Shown: piece after piece, positions 33,371 through 42,249 of the stretch
Numbering within the stretch: position 1 is the stretch's first letter
Layout of the letters: every line of letters starts with the position of its first letter
Assembly (NCBI RefSeq): GCF_019457905.1
Contig: NZ_JAHZSV010000008.1
Coordinates: 62,001-126,000, forward strand
Length of the DNA stretch: 64,000 nt
Reading direction: 5' to 3'
Origin: Flagellimonas abyssi
GTDB taxonomy: Bacteria > Bacteroidota > Bacteroidia > Flavobacteriales > Flavobacteriaceae
The notes under the pieces: model-generated
Database searches by the model: none
What the model was told of the DNA's origin: nothing
What the model saw: the letters and a program-made list of their open reading frames with translations, nothing else
Made by a program: the position numbers and the translations under genes

Positions 33371-34494
33371 TATAATGCTTTTTTCAGCGCTTCAAAAAAT
33401 AGGTCAATGTCTTCTTTGGTGATGTTCAATGCAGGTAAAAACCGCAATAACTTTTTGTTTTTGGCACTTCCCGTGAACATGTGTTGTTCCAGAATCATTT
33501 TCTTGCGTAGGTCGGCAACTTCAAAATCGAATTCCAAACCAATCATTAATCCTCTCCCCTTAACTTTTTTGATTTCTGGTATCTCAGCCGCTTTTTCCCT
33601 AAAATAGGCTCCAAGTTCTGATGCATTTTCTATCAGGTTTTCACTTTCCAAAACCTCTAAAACTGCAAGACTGGCGGCACAGGCCAAATGGTTGCCACCA
33701 AAGGTGGTTCCCAAAAGACCGTATGATGGTTTAAACTTTTCATGAATTAAAATACCACCTACTGGAAAACCGTTCCCCATGCCCTTGGCTATGGAAATGA
33801 TGTCGGGTTCTATACCATGATGTTGAAAAGCAAAAAACTTTCCGCTACGGCCATAGCCCGATTGTACTTCATCAGCAATAAGCACAACATTATGTTCCTT
33901 GCATTTTTTGGCGATCAATTGGAAGAATTCCGTGGTGGGCTCGTCCAAACCACCGACACCTTGAATGGCTTCCAAGATAACGGTACAGTATTCATCACTC
34001 TCAATGGCCTTTTCAAAGGCATCAAAATCGTTCAATGGCAAGAAAGTGACTTCTTGTTGTTTGTTGATAGGTGCATTGATGCTCGGGTTGTCCGTCGCGG
34101 CAACTGCTGCTGAGGTTCTTCCGTGAAAACTATTGGTAAAAGCGATCACTTTTGAATTTCCTGTGTGGAACGAGGCCATCTTGAGTGCGTTTTCGTTGGC
34201 TTCGGCTCCTGAATTGCACATAAAAAGGTCATAGTTTTCACAACCAGACAAATCACCTAGCTTTTGTGCTAATGCTTCTTGCAACGGGTTTTGTACCGAA
34301 TTGCTGTAGAAGGCCATTTGGTCCAATTGTTCTTTGATTCGCTTTACGTAGTGCGGATGTGTATGGCCAATGGAGATTACGGCATGACCACCATAAAAAT
34401 CCAAATATTTTTCCCCTTTGTCGTCCCAGACCTCAATGCCCTTTGCCTTTACTGGAGTGACATTATATAGCGGGTATACGTCGAATAGTTTCAT
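33370..34494 (-). CDS. argD: Acyl-ornithine aminotransferase
   Basis: A 374-residue class III PLP-dependent aminotransferase converting acyl-glutamate semialdehyde to acyl-ornithine with glutamate as donor. Evidence: 'LFMCNSGAEANENALKMA', 'NSFHGRTSAA', 'LIADEVQSGYGRSGKFFA' (Asp-x-x-Gln pair with PLP) and the Schiff-base Lys in 'DIISIAKGMGNGFPVGG'. Start MKLFDVYPLYNVTPV is normal for flavobacterial ArgD. Its stop overlaps the ArgF' start by one base. Confidence 0.95.
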   Translation of the reverse strand: MKLFDVYPLYNVTPVKAKGIEVWDDKGEKYLDFYGGHAVISIGHTHPHYVKRIKEQLDQMAFYSNSVQNPLQEALAQKLGDLSGCENYDLFMCNSGAEANENALKMASFHTGNSKVIAFTNSFHGRTSAAVAATDNPSINAPINKQQEVTFLPLNDFDAFEKAIESDEYCTVILEAIQGVGGLDEPTTEFFQLIAKKCKEHNVVLIADEVQSGYGRSGKFFAFQHHGIEPDIISIAKGMGNGFPVGGILIHEKFKPSYGLLGTTFGGNHLACAASLAVLEVLESENLIENASELGAYFREKAAEIPEIKKVKGRGLMIGLEFDFEVADLRKKMILEQHMFTGSAKNKKLLRFLPALNITKEDIDLFFEALKKAL

Positions 34495-34505
34495 AATTTC
34501 TTATT

Positions 34506-34578
34506 TGTCATCTCGAGCGCAGTCGAGAGGTACACTTATTTTTTAAGGTCTTGCATCTCGACTCCGCTCGATGTGACA
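34506..34578. repeat. REP-like palindrome between argD and proC
   Basis: Arms of 23 bases at 34506-34528 and 34556-34578 (TGTCATCTCGAGCGCAGTCGAGA and TCTCGACTCCGCTCGATGTGACA type) form a strong hairpin. A near-identical copy lies between proC and argC at 35404-35481 and a degenerate one upstream of argG at 37741-37780. Confidence 0.75.
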
Positions 34579-34594
34579 GCTCGACCAGATAGCT

Positions 34595-35389
34595 TTAGCC
34601 TTTTCTGATTTGACTGATTTTTTCATAGGAGGATACAATTCCCCTGATCAGCGATGAGCTCAATCCTTGGTGCTCCATTTCGTTCAAACCTTCAATGGTG
34701 CATCCTTTTGGGGTGGTCACGCGATCAATTTCTTCTTCTGGGTGACTTCCTGACTCAATCAACAGGCTTGCGGCACCGTTACAGGTATGCATGGCCAGCT
34801 CTTGTGCTTCTTTGGCATCAAACCCTAATTGAATGGCGCCTTGGGTGGTGGCACGTATCAAACGCATCCAAAAAGCAATCCCACTCGCACAGATAACGGT
34901 GGCAGCTTGCATCTGATCTTCTGGAATTTCCATGGTATGCCCCATTCGGTTGAAAATGGCCTTGGCCAAGTCGATTCTTTTCTTGCCCAGTTCATTGGAG
35001 CAAATGCAGGTCATGGATTTGCCCACGGAGATTGCCGTATTGGGCATACTTCGGATGATAAACTTGTCCGACCCGATGATTTCCTCGATTCTAGGAATCT
35101 TAAAACCCGTAATGGTGCTGATGATCACGTGCTTTTCGGTAAGAAGGTCTTTGGTTTCGTTCAAAATATGGGTAAAATGCCCTGGCTGAACGGCAAAGAT
35201 CAATATATCCGAATTTTTCACCGCTTCTTTATTGTCCGAAGTAACGGTTACGATTCCATATTTTTCAAACTCCTGAATGGATTTGGTGTTCCGTTTGGTA
35301 AGGTACATGGTGGTGGCTCCGTTGCTGTGCAAAATGCCTTTGGCAATGGCCAATCCCAAGTTACCTGCTCCTATGATGGCTACTTTCAT
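34595..35389 (-). CDS. proC: Pyrroline-5-carboxylate reductase
   Basis: A 264-residue NAD(P)H enzyme making proline from pyrroline-5-carboxylate. 'IIGAGNLGLAIAKGIL' is the Rossmann loop, 'AVQPGH' and 'RSMPNTAISVGKSMT' the middle signature, and the C-terminal 'EIDRVTTPKGCTIEGLNEM' matches the ProC consensus. Placement of proC inside an arginine operon is common in Flavobacteriaceae and links the glutamate-derived branches. REP-like palindromes lie on both sides of the gene. Confidence 0.96.
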   Translation of the reverse strand: MKVAIIGAGNLGLAIAKGILHSNGATTMYLTKRNTKSIQEFEKYGIVTVTSDNKEAVKNSDILIFAVQPGHFTHILNETKDLLTEKHVIISTITGFKIPRIEEIIGSDKFIIRSMPNTAISVGKSMTCICSNELGKKRIDLAKAIFNRMGHTMEIPEDQMQAATVICASGIAFWMRLIRATTQGAIQLGFDAKEAQELAMHTCNGAASLLIESGSHPEEEIDRVTTPKGCTIEGLNEMEHQGLSSSLIRGIVSSYEKISQIRKG

Positions 35390-35403
35390 GGTTTCTTAAA
35401 TTT

Positions 35404-35481
35404 TGTCATCTCGAGCGCAGTCGAGAGATGTTTCAAAGTTTTTGCATGTGGTCTCGCATCTCGACTCCGCTCGATGTGACA
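35404..35481. repeat. REP-like palindrome between proC and argC
   Basis: Arms at 35404-35426 and 35459-35481 have the same sequence as the copy at 34506, with a different 32-base loop. Conserved arms with a variable loop indicate selection on the hairpin or shared mobility. Confidence 0.75.
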
Positions 35482-35497
35482 GCTCGACCTCGTAATT

Positions 35498-36472
35498 TTA
35501 AAATACGCCTGCTTTCAACAACAGACCTTCGGTTTCGGGGAAACCGAACATTAGGTTCATATTTTGTACTGCTTGTCCCGATGCCCCTTTCAATAAATTA
35601 TCAATGGCCGATGTAATCAAAAGAATATCATTGTGCTTGTGCAAATGGATGTGGCACTGGTTGGTGTTCACTACTTGTTTTAGATGCAGTTCTTCATCCG
35701 ACATGTGGGTGAATACAGCGTTTTTGTAAAAATCGTTGTACAGCTTCTTTGCATCCTCCAAGTTGCCGTTGTATTTGGTGTACGCCGTGGCCAAAATTCC
35801 ACGGGTGAAGTTGCCTCGATTCGGTAAAAACATCAATTTGCCCACGGAATTTCCGAAGGAATTCAAGCTTTCACCGATTTCGCCCAAATGCTGGTGCGTA
35901 AAAGGTTTGTACCATGAAACGTTGTTGTTCCTCCAGCTAAAATGTGAGGTGTCGGACAGTCCAACGCCAGCCCCAGTGCTGCCTGTAACGGCATTGATAT
36001 GGACGTCATCACTCAATAAACCTGCCTTTGCCAAAGGCAACAACGCCAATTGAATGGCAGTAGCAAAACAGCCAGGGTTGGCAATGGCCTCCGCGGATTG
36101 TATGGCAGACTTGTTCAATTCGGGAAGGCCATAAATAAATCGTTGCCCCTTAAAATTGGAATCCGCTTGTAACCTGAAATCATTGCTGAGGTCAATGATT
36201 TTTGTTGATGCAGAAAACTGGTTCTCGTTCAAAAACGATGTTGAATTGCCGTGTCCCAAACAAAGAAAGACCACATCGACCTTTGGATTTATCTCCCCTG
36301 AAAATTTCAATTCTGTTTGTCCCAGCAAATCCTGGTGGGCGGAGGTAATCGGCTTACCAGCTCTCGTGGTGCTGAAAACAAAGTCAATTTCGGTTTGGGG
36401 ATGATTGAGCAAGAGTCTGATCAGTTCCCCACCTGTGTAACCCGAACCTCCTATGATTCCTGTTTTGATCAT
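35498..36472 (-). CDS. argC: N-acyl-gamma-glutamyl-phosphate reductase
   Basis: A 324-residue dehydrogenase of the ASADH/ArgC fold that reduces acyl-glutamyl-phosphate to the semialdehyde. 'GGSGYTGGELIRLLL' is the NADP loop, the catalytic Cys is in 'AIANPGCFATAIQLAL', and 'AVTGSTGAGVGLSD' and 'FLPNRGNFTRGILA' are further family blocks. Its ATG overlaps the argG stop by four bases. Confidence 0.96.
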   Translation of the reverse strand: MIKTGIIGGSGYTGGELIRLLLNHPQTEIDFVFSTTRAGKPITSAHQDLLGQTELKFSGEINPKVDVVFLCLGHGNSTSFLNENQFSASTKIIDLSNDFRLQADSNFKGQRFIYGLPELNKSAIQSAEAIANPGCFATAIQLALLPLAKAGLLSDDVHINAVTGSTGAGVGLSDTSHFSWRNNNVSWYKPFTHQHLGEIGESLNSFGNSVGKLMFLPNRGNFTRGILATAYTKYNGNLEDAKKLYNDFYKNAVFTHMSDEELHLKQVVNTNQCHIHLHKHNDILLITSAIDNLLKGASGQAVQNMNLMFGFPETEGLLLKAGVF

Positions 36473-37656
36473 GAATCTTGGTTTACGTGGTTGGCTATTT
36501 TTCCTGAGTTGGACAAAATTTTGATAAAGCCCTTGGCATCGTCAGCGGTCCAACCTTTGTTCATTTCACCATAACTTCCAAAGGAAGCGTTCATCAAATC
36601 GTGTTGTGAAGTGATGCCGTTCAAGTCGAATCGGTAGGGGTGCAACGTGACGAAAACATCGCCTGATACATGTTTCTGGGTGTCGGTCAAAAAGGCTTCG
36701 ATGTTTCGCATCACCTCGTCCAAATAGTTACCTTCGTGCAATAGCATGCCATAAAAATTGCCCATTTGCTCTTTCTGATATTGTTGCCATTTGCTCAAGG
36801 TGTGTTTTTCCAACAAATGGTGCGCTTTTATAATGATCAATGGGGCCGCGGCTTCAAAACCGACCCGTCCTTTGATTCCGATAATCGTGTCTCCCACGTG
36901 GATATCTCTACCAATGGCGTATTTGGATGCAATGGCGGACAATTTTTCGATGTTGGCCACAGGAGTGTCCTGCTCGCCGTCCAATGCAACCAATTCACCA
37001 TTTTTAAAGGTCAACTTCAACTCTTTGGATAGTTCTTTTTCCAATTGGCTCGGGTACGCACTTTCTGGTAATGAAAGGTGAGAAGTCAAGGTTTCATCGC
37101 CTCCCACGGACGTGCCCCATAATCCTCGGTTTACGGAATATTTGGCTTTTTCCCAAGAGTAATCGATACCGTTTTGTTGTAGGTAGTTGATTTCTTCCTC
37201 CCTGGCCAATTTTTTATCTCTTATTGGTGTGATGATCTTGATGTTCGGAGCTAAGATTTGAAAGATCATATCGAACCTAACCTGATCGTTTCCTGCTCCT
37301 GTGCTCCCATGGGCGATGTATTTGGCGCCAATTTTTTTGGCGTGGTTCACAATCTCGATAGCCTGAACGATTCGTTCTGCGCTTACGGAAAGGGGATAGG
37401 TGTTGTTTCGGAGCACATTTCCGAAGATGAGATATTTTACCACTTTCTCATAAAATGTTGCAACGGCGTCAATAGAGGTGTAGCTGGTTGCGCCAAGGGC
37501 AAGCGCTTTTTCCTCGATTTCCTCGATTTCAGTTTTGCTGAAACCGCCTGTGTTCACACTTACGGCATGCACTTCAAAACCTTCTTCTTGTGATAGGTAT
37601 TTGGCACAATATGACGTATCCAATCCACCACTATATGCTAAAACTAATTTTTCCAT
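36469..37656 (-). CDS. argG: Argininosuccinate synthase
   Basis: A 395-residue ATP-pyrophosphatase-fold ligase joining citrulline and aspartate. It has 'LAYSGGLDTSYCAKYL' (PP-loop SGGLDTS), 'AHGSTGAGNDQVRFD' (the GxTGxGNDQxRF signature) and 'GLWGTSVGG'. It follows the GNAT gene by 129 bp on the minus strand and is co-transcribed with argC, which it overlaps. Confidence 0.97.
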   Translation of the reverse strand: MEKLVLAYSGGLDTSYCAKYLSQEEGFEVHAVSVNTGGFSKTEIEEIEEKALALGATSYTSIDAVATFYEKVVKYLIFGNVLRNNTYPLSVSAERIVQAIEIVNHAKKIGAKYIAHGSTGAGNDQVRFDMIFQILAPNIKIITPIRDKKLAREEEINYLQQNGIDYSWEKAKYSVNRGLWGTSVGGDETLTSHLSLPESAYPSQLEKELSKELKLTFKNGELVALDGEQDTPVANIEKLSAIASKYAIGRDIHVGDTIIGIKGRVGFEAAAPLIIIKAHHLLEKHTLSKWQQYQKEQMGNFYGMLLHEGNYLDEVMRNIEAFLTDTQKHVSGDVFVTLHPYRFDLNGITSQHDLMNASFGSYGEMNKGWTADDAKGFIKILSNSGKIANHVNQDS

Positions 37657-37740
37657 TTTTCTTTTATTTTATCGTTCCTGCAATTCGCTTTGCTCAGCAT
37701 AAACTCCAGCAGGGATCTGTTTGTGTATTCTCAATGGTTC

Positions 37741-37780
37741 GACTGATCCTTCGACTGTGCTCGGGATAATAGCTCGGACC
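37741..37780. repeat. Degenerate REP-like element upstream of argG
   Basis: CTTCGACTGTGCTCGGGATAATAGCTCGGACC-type sequence (read in pieces CTTCGACT, GCTCG, AGCTCG, ACC) matches the right halves of the palindromes at 34556 and 35459. The left arm is eroded. Confidence 0.4.
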
Positions 37781-37785
37781 AAAAA

Positions 37786-38400
37786 TTAACTATCTTTCTT
37801 TTTTAGGAAAAGGTGTTCCTTAATGCTTTTCAGCCTTTGAAACGCTTTTTTATTGAGTTTTTCAGGCTCGTGTTTTTTTGTATTGGGGTCGTACAGCATG
37901 CCAGTGCACAGGCACATCTTTTTTTCTGTGCGTGTTAGAATATCAAAGTTCTTACAGGTCTGACAACCTTTCCAAAATTCGGGATCGTCCGTAAGTTCGG
38001 AAAATGTAACAGGTTTATAGCCCAGTTCGTAGTTCATTTTCATTACGGCAAGTCCCGTGGTGATACCAAATATTTTGGCTTCAGGGAATTTTTTTCTGGA
38101 TAGATCAAAAACTGCCTTTTTGATTTTTTTGGCAAGTCCTTGGTTTCTGTAATCGGGATGTACGATCAAACCGGAGTTGGCCACAAAATCCTTGTTTCCC
38201 CAGACCTCGATATAGCAGAAACCCGCAAATTTATTGCCATCCAAGGCAATGATGGCGTTTCCGTTCTGGAGGCGTTTTATAATATATTCGGGAGTACGTC
38301 TGGCAATACCTGTACCGCGGACTTTGGCCGATTCGGTAATGGTATCGCTAATGATCTGTGCGTATTTAAAATGTGATTCGTTAGCAACAATAATTTCCAT
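37786..38400 (-). CDS. GNAT-family acetyltransferase, candidate acyl-glutamate synthase
   Basis: A 204-residue protein with a GNAT core at about residues 1-135: 'SGLIVHPDYRNQGLAKKIKKA' carries the acyl-CoA loop (RxxGxA, read in two parts) and 'MKMNYELGYKP' the C-terminal strand-helix. It then carries a Cys cluster C146-x2-C149-x13-C163-x-C165 that could bind metal. As first gene of an arginine operon that otherwise lacks step 1 (no ArgA or ArgJ is visible), it is a plausible N-acyl-glutamate synthase using acetyl- or succinyl-CoA. That role is inferred from position. The C-terminal 40 residues are very basic. Confidence 0.85.
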   Translation of the reverse strand: MEIIVANESHFKYAQIISDTITESAKVRGTGIARRTPEYIIKRLQNGNAIIALDGNKFAGFCYIEVWGNKDFVANSGLIVHPDYRNQGLAKKIKKAVFDLSRKKFPEAKIFGITTGLAVMKMNYELGYKPVTFSELTDDPEFWKGCQTCKNFDILTRTEKKMCLCTGMLYDPNTKKHEPEKLNKKAFQRLKSIKEHLFLKKKDS

Positions 38401-38587
38401 TGCAAGCGATTGTTCTGTAAAAAATTAAAAAAATAGATTTGGTCGTTCTGCGGAAATGGACTCACCTATTTCCAATAGATATGAAGCACCCTTACGGGCG
38501 ACGACGACGGGGAGTAAATGGACTGATAGGAGCAGCGATGCTCAAAGTAAATGGTATGTACTGGTATCCTTTCATTCTGAAGCTAAA

Positions 38588-38610
38588 GTACAAATTAATT
38601 CGAATTGTAC
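38588..38610. promoter_or_regulatory. AT-rich imperfect palindrome upstream of the arginine operon
   Basis: GTACAA...TTGTAC arms enclose ATTAATTCGAA within the 221-bp gap before the GNAT gene, about 190 bp upstream of its start. It might be an operator, or belong to the 3' end of the mannosyltransferase gene. No clear -7/-33 promoter was recognised. Confidence 0.2.
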
Positions 38611-38621
38611 TAAAGTTGAGG

Positions 38622-39974
38622 TCACTTTTTGAGGAAATATAACTTTTTAGGCCTACTTCCTATTATTTCATAAATAAAAAACCCAATTACCAAAATGTAT
38701 TCAATGGCCAATAACCAAAGGTTTTCTTTGTAATCGGGATTAGAATATGCATAGTAACTCAGAACAACGGCGAAGGACCACACGAATGGGAACCTGTAAT
38801 CGGTAAACACGGCAATGCCCAAAAGGAACACCACATACCAAGGATGCACGGTGCTGGAGAGAAAATAATAGCAGGCCAATGCTAACATTATGGATGTGAT
38901 GACGCTTTCCAGTTTTTGGTTTTTCCGAAGGAAAGCAAGCAGCAAAATGATAACGACCACCACTCTTTGTATTACTGAACCATAGGAATCGATCAATTCC
39001 CAAGGTTTGGCTTCATAATAAGTGACCGCAATCTTTTTAACGACATTGTATATGCTGGCATTGAACTCAAAATTGGTGAACCATAGCCCAACGGTATCCG
39101 AATAATTATCGATAAATACGGAGGAATAAAAAGGAAACAGCAAAGCCCCGCACCCCAATAGTATCAAAGCGTAAAAAACAACACTCTTTTTTAGCCCGAA
39201 GTATTTTACAAAAAGCGGCAGGAACATCAGGGGCATTAGCTTTACCATGATGGAAATGGCATATATCGGGGTTGACCATAACCATTTATTTTTGGCAATG
39301 AGATACAGGGCCCAAACAAAGAAAAAGAGCATTACACCTTCAAAATGCAGGTTGCCCGTGAGTTCGATGATGACCAATGGATTCAAAAAGTACCAAAATG
39401 CCAAATGGTTGGCCTTGTTCAGGTGCTGTAAAAGCTTTCTTCCAAAATAAAGCACACCTAAATCCGCAAGAATCACTATCAACCGCATGGCAATGGTGGA
39501 ACCTAAAACGCTTCCTCCTCCCAAAATTGATGCAATGGCAAAAAGAACTTGGTTGATTGGGGGATAATTGCTGTAGTGACGTGCATTGAGGTCGGTCATT
39601 CCTTCATGCAGTTCCTTCATGCTGGGGAATGATACCGTGCCCTGCTCCATAATTTGGTCGGGTGTGTACAAATACGGGTTGATGCCGTTTTTGATGAGTT
39701 CACCATCCCAAATGAACCTATAGAAATCCTGTGAAAGATTGGGTTCGGCAATCAAAAATACCAACCGAAAAAGTATTCCAACGACCAATAGGAACTTAAA
39801 GTTCCATTTTTCGAACTGGATAATTTTGGAAGTAAGGTAAAAAAGTGCCCCATAGAGCATGAACAACTTAATGAAGTCCGTACGGACCAAGTTGTATGCA
39901 AAACTCCAGTAGAACAGAATACAAGCGACAGCAAAAAGTATCGGGTATTTGTGCAGTCGCCAATAAGATTGCAT
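38622..39974 (-). CDS. GT87/DUF2029-like polytopic mannosyltransferase
   Basis: A 450-residue membrane protein with ten or more hydrophobic helices. It shows features of polyprenol-phosphate-sugar-dependent (GT-C fold) transferases: the first loop 'EPNLSQDFYRFIWDGELI' with an acidic pair, 'HYSNYPPINQVLFAIAS' and 'GNLHFEGVMLFFFVWAL'. Such enzymes add mannose or similar sugars from a lipid donor on the periplasmic face. It is followed upstream on the same strand by two GT2 genes 9 bp and 0 bp apart, one of which resembles a dolichol/polyprenol-phosphate-mannose synthase that could make its donor. Confidence 0.8.
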   Translation of the reverse strand: MQSYWRLHKYPILFAVACILFYWSFAYNLVRTDFIKLFMLYGALFYLTSKIIQFEKWNFKFLLVVGILFRLVFLIAEPNLSQDFYRFIWDGELIKNGINPYLYTPDQIMEQGTVSFPSMKELHEGMTDLNARHYSNYPPINQVLFAIASILGGGSVLGSTIAMRLIVILADLGVLYFGRKLLQHLNKANHLAFWYFLNPLVIIELTGNLHFEGVMLFFFVWALYLIAKNKWLWSTPIYAISIMVKLMPLMFLPLFVKYFGLKKSVVFYALILLGCGALLFPFYSSVFIDNYSDTVGLWFTNFEFNASIYNVVKKIAVTYYEAKPWELIDSYGSVIQRVVVVIILLLAFLRKNQKLESVITSIMLALACYYFLSSTVHPWYVVFLLGIAVFTDYRFPFVWSFAVVLSYYAYSNPDYKENLWLLAIEYILVIGFFIYEIIGSRPKKLYFLKK

Positions 39975-39983
39975 GGTGTTTGT

Positions 39984-41468
39984 TTATGCCTTGGAAGTTA
40001 AGGATTTAAAGAATACAAATCCAAAGCCTAGGAACAACATTAAGTGGAACGGGAACAATCCGTAGTCGTTCAATGGTATGGCGCTGTACATCCCAAAAAG
40101 GAAATAAATCATCAAGGCAAACTCCAAGATCATGTTTGGCGACAATTTATCGGTTAAATATTTGTTGCCTTTCCAGGTATCCTTAATACTGTTGATGTTG
40201 AACTTTGGAGTTCTTACAAATTCACTTCGTTTGCCCAAATGTCCTTCCAAAACTGCGACGGTATTGTGCAAAGAAAAGCCCAATGCCACGGAGAAAAAGG
40301 TAAAGAACAGTTTGATGTAATCCACGAAATTGTCGAAACTACTGCCCTGAATACTTTTGTACGTAAACCAATAGCATACAAACAAGATGATGGTACTTAG
40401 AATGAAGAAGCTTGTCACCTCGAACACCCAACCCAAATGGCCATAGGTGTTTTTAATGTACAGCATGGGAATGCTCAACAAGGCTACGGTGAACACGCAA
40501 AGAAACATAGAGCTGTTCAAGAGGTGCATTACCCCATGGAATTTTGTTTTGAAAGGTATGTTTTTGGCGGTAATAACGCTCAATACCGTTTTTCTGAAGT
40601 TTTCGGCACCACCTTTATTCCAACGGAACTGTTGTGAACGAGCGGCGCTGATCACTACGGGAAGCTCTGCGGGAGTTTCCACATCTTCCAAATACTTGAA
40701 CTTCCAGTTTTTTAATTGGGCACGGTAGCTCAAATCGAGGTCTTCGGTAAGGGTGTCGCCCTCCCAATTGCCCGCATCGAAAATGCATTCTTTTCTCCAG
40801 ATGCCTGCGGTACCGTTAAAGTTGATAAAGTGTCCTTTGGAGTTTCTCCCAACTTGTTCCAAAGTAAAGTGGGCATCCAAAGCAAAGGCCTGTATACGGG
40901 TCAAAGTGGAGTAATCCCTATTGATGTGTCCCCAGCGGGTCTGTACCACACCGATTTCCTCATCCTTGAAATAAGGAACTGTTTTTTTGAGCCAGTCGGC
41001 TTCTGGAAGGAAGTCGGCATCAAAAATGGCGATAAAATCACCTTTGGCAATTTCCAGTCCTTCTTTGAGGGCACCTGCTTTATAGCCTTGTCTGTTTTCC
41101 CTACGGATATGCTTAATGTCCAATCCAGTTTCTTGGAGTTCCTCGATCCTTCTGGCGGTTTCCACTACGGAATCGTCCGTTGAGTCGTCCAGCACTTGGA
41201 TTTCCAGTTTGCTTTTTGGGTATTCTATCTTGGCAATGTTTTCCAACAAACGTTCCATTACATATTCCTCGTTGTAAATGGGAAGCTGAATGGTAACGAA
41301 CGGGATTTCTTTGGGATCGAGAAGATTAAATTTTGGAGCTTCCTCGTTCCGTTTTTTATAGCCCAGATAATTGACCAGTAGATTCAACTGGGCCAGACTG
41401 TAAAAGAATATCAAAATTAAGGCTGTACTGTAAATAGCAATGATGATGTAAGCGATAGCAAGTCCCAT
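39984..41468 (-). CDS. Membrane-bound family 2 glycosyltransferase (cellulose synthase-like)
   Basis: A 494-residue processive-type GT2. One N-terminal helix is followed by the catalytic domain with 'VTIQLPIYNEEYVMERLL', 'IQVLDDSTDDS', the DxD 'IFDADFLPEADWL', 'GTAGIWRKECI', 'LTEDLDLSYRAQL' (TED) and 'QQFRWNKG' (QxxRW). Four to five C-terminal helices form the membrane channel. The motif set D, DxD, D, QxxRW is that of beta-glycan synthases such as cellulose or mannan synthases. The product is not determined. The start overlaps the stop of the next GT2 gene by one base. Confidence 0.9.
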   Translation of the reverse strand: MGLAIAYIIIAIYSTALILIFFYSLAQLNLLVNYLGYKKRNEEAPKFNLLDPKEIPFVTIQLPIYNEEYVMERLLENIAKIEYPKSKLEIQVLDDSTDDSVVETARRIEELQETGLDIKHIRRENRQGYKAGALKEGLEIAKGDFIAIFDADFLPEADWLKKTVPYFKDEEIGVVQTRWGHINRDYSTLTRIQAFALDAHFTLEQVGRNSKGHFINFNGTAGIWRKECIFDAGNWEGDTLTEDLDLSYRAQLKNWKFKYLEDVETPAELPVVISAARSQQFRWNKGGAENFRKTVLSVITAKNIPFKTKFHGVMHLLNSSMFLCVFTVALLSIPMLYIKNTYGHLGWVFEVTSFFILSTIILFVCYWFTYKSIQGSSFDNFVDYIKLFFTFFSVALGFSLHNTVAVLEGHLGKRSEFVRTPKFNINSIKDTWKGNKYLTDKLSPNMILEFALMIYFLFGMYSAIPLNDYGLFPFHLMLFLGFGFVFFKSLTSKA

Positions 41469-42157
41469 TATTTTAAACTGTATTTAAAGATCCAACCTAA
41501 TATTTTTATGCCAGCAAATATAGTACCTTTTACCGTACCTGATACTTTTGACACCCCGATTCTTCGTTTGTAACGCACTGGTACTTCGATATATGACATT
41601 TTTTTTCTCAAAATTTTCAATTGCATTTCCACTGTCCAGCCATAAGTGGTGTCCTGCATTCTTAATTCTTTGAGCTTTTCATATTTTATCGCCCTAAAAG
41701 GTCCTAGATCCGTAAATTTTGACCTAAAAAACAATCGCATTAAAAATGTGGCCAATTGGTTCCCAAAAACCTGCTGTGGGGTCATGGAACCAGGTTCGCG
41801 AAGTGATTTTTTTCGCGCTCCCACCACAAAATCGATGTCATTTTCCAAAATTGGGGCGACAATCTTATCCAATTCCTCTGGATAATCTGAATAATCTCCG
41901 TCGATAAATACGATGATGTCGGGTGTTTTAGATCGTTCGGATATGTAATTTAATCCTCTTAAACAGGCGAACCCATAGCCCTTGCGGTTTTCCGTGATTA
42001 CAGTGGCGCCAGCTTTTTCTGCATTGGCTACGGTATCGTCTTCGGAACCGTTGTCCACGACCACAATTTCGGACACATGGTCGGGAATTTCCGAGACCAC
42101 CAAACCAATGGAATCTCCTTCGTTGATCGCTGGGATGATGACCTTGATATCCGCCAT
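41468..42157 (-). CDS. Family 2 glycosyltransferase, polyprenyl-phosphate-mannose synthase-like
   Basis: A 229-residue soluble GT2: 'VIIPAINEGDSIGLVV', 'IVVVDNGSEDDT', 'GYGFACLRGLNY' and 'VFIDGDYSDYPEEL' (DGD metal site), then 'DLGPFRAIKYEKL' and 'TYGWTVEMQLKI'. These blocks are close to dolichol-phosphate mannosyl/glucosyl transferases. It is the first gene of a three-gene set with a processive GT2 and a GT-C transferase, and could supply lipid-linked sugar to the latter. There is no transmembrane tail. Confidence 0.88.
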   Translation of the reverse strand: MADIKVIIPAINEGDSIGLVVSEIPDHVSEIVVVDNGSEDDTVANAEKAGATVITENRKGYGFACLRGLNYISERSKTPDIIVFIDGDYSDYPEELDKIVAPILENDIDFVVGARKKSLREPGSMTPQQVFGNQLATFLMRLFFRSKFTDLGPFRAIKYEKLKELRMQDTTYGWTVEMQLKILRKKMSYIEVPVRYKRRIGVSKVSGTVKGTIFAGIKILGWIFKYSLK

Positions 42158-42249
42158 TGGTCAGATGTTGTTTTGGTTAGTGTTAGAGCTCGCCAAAACT
42201 AAAATTTTCCAAGGATATTTGATTGAAAATCTTCAAAAAGAAGGGAAAT

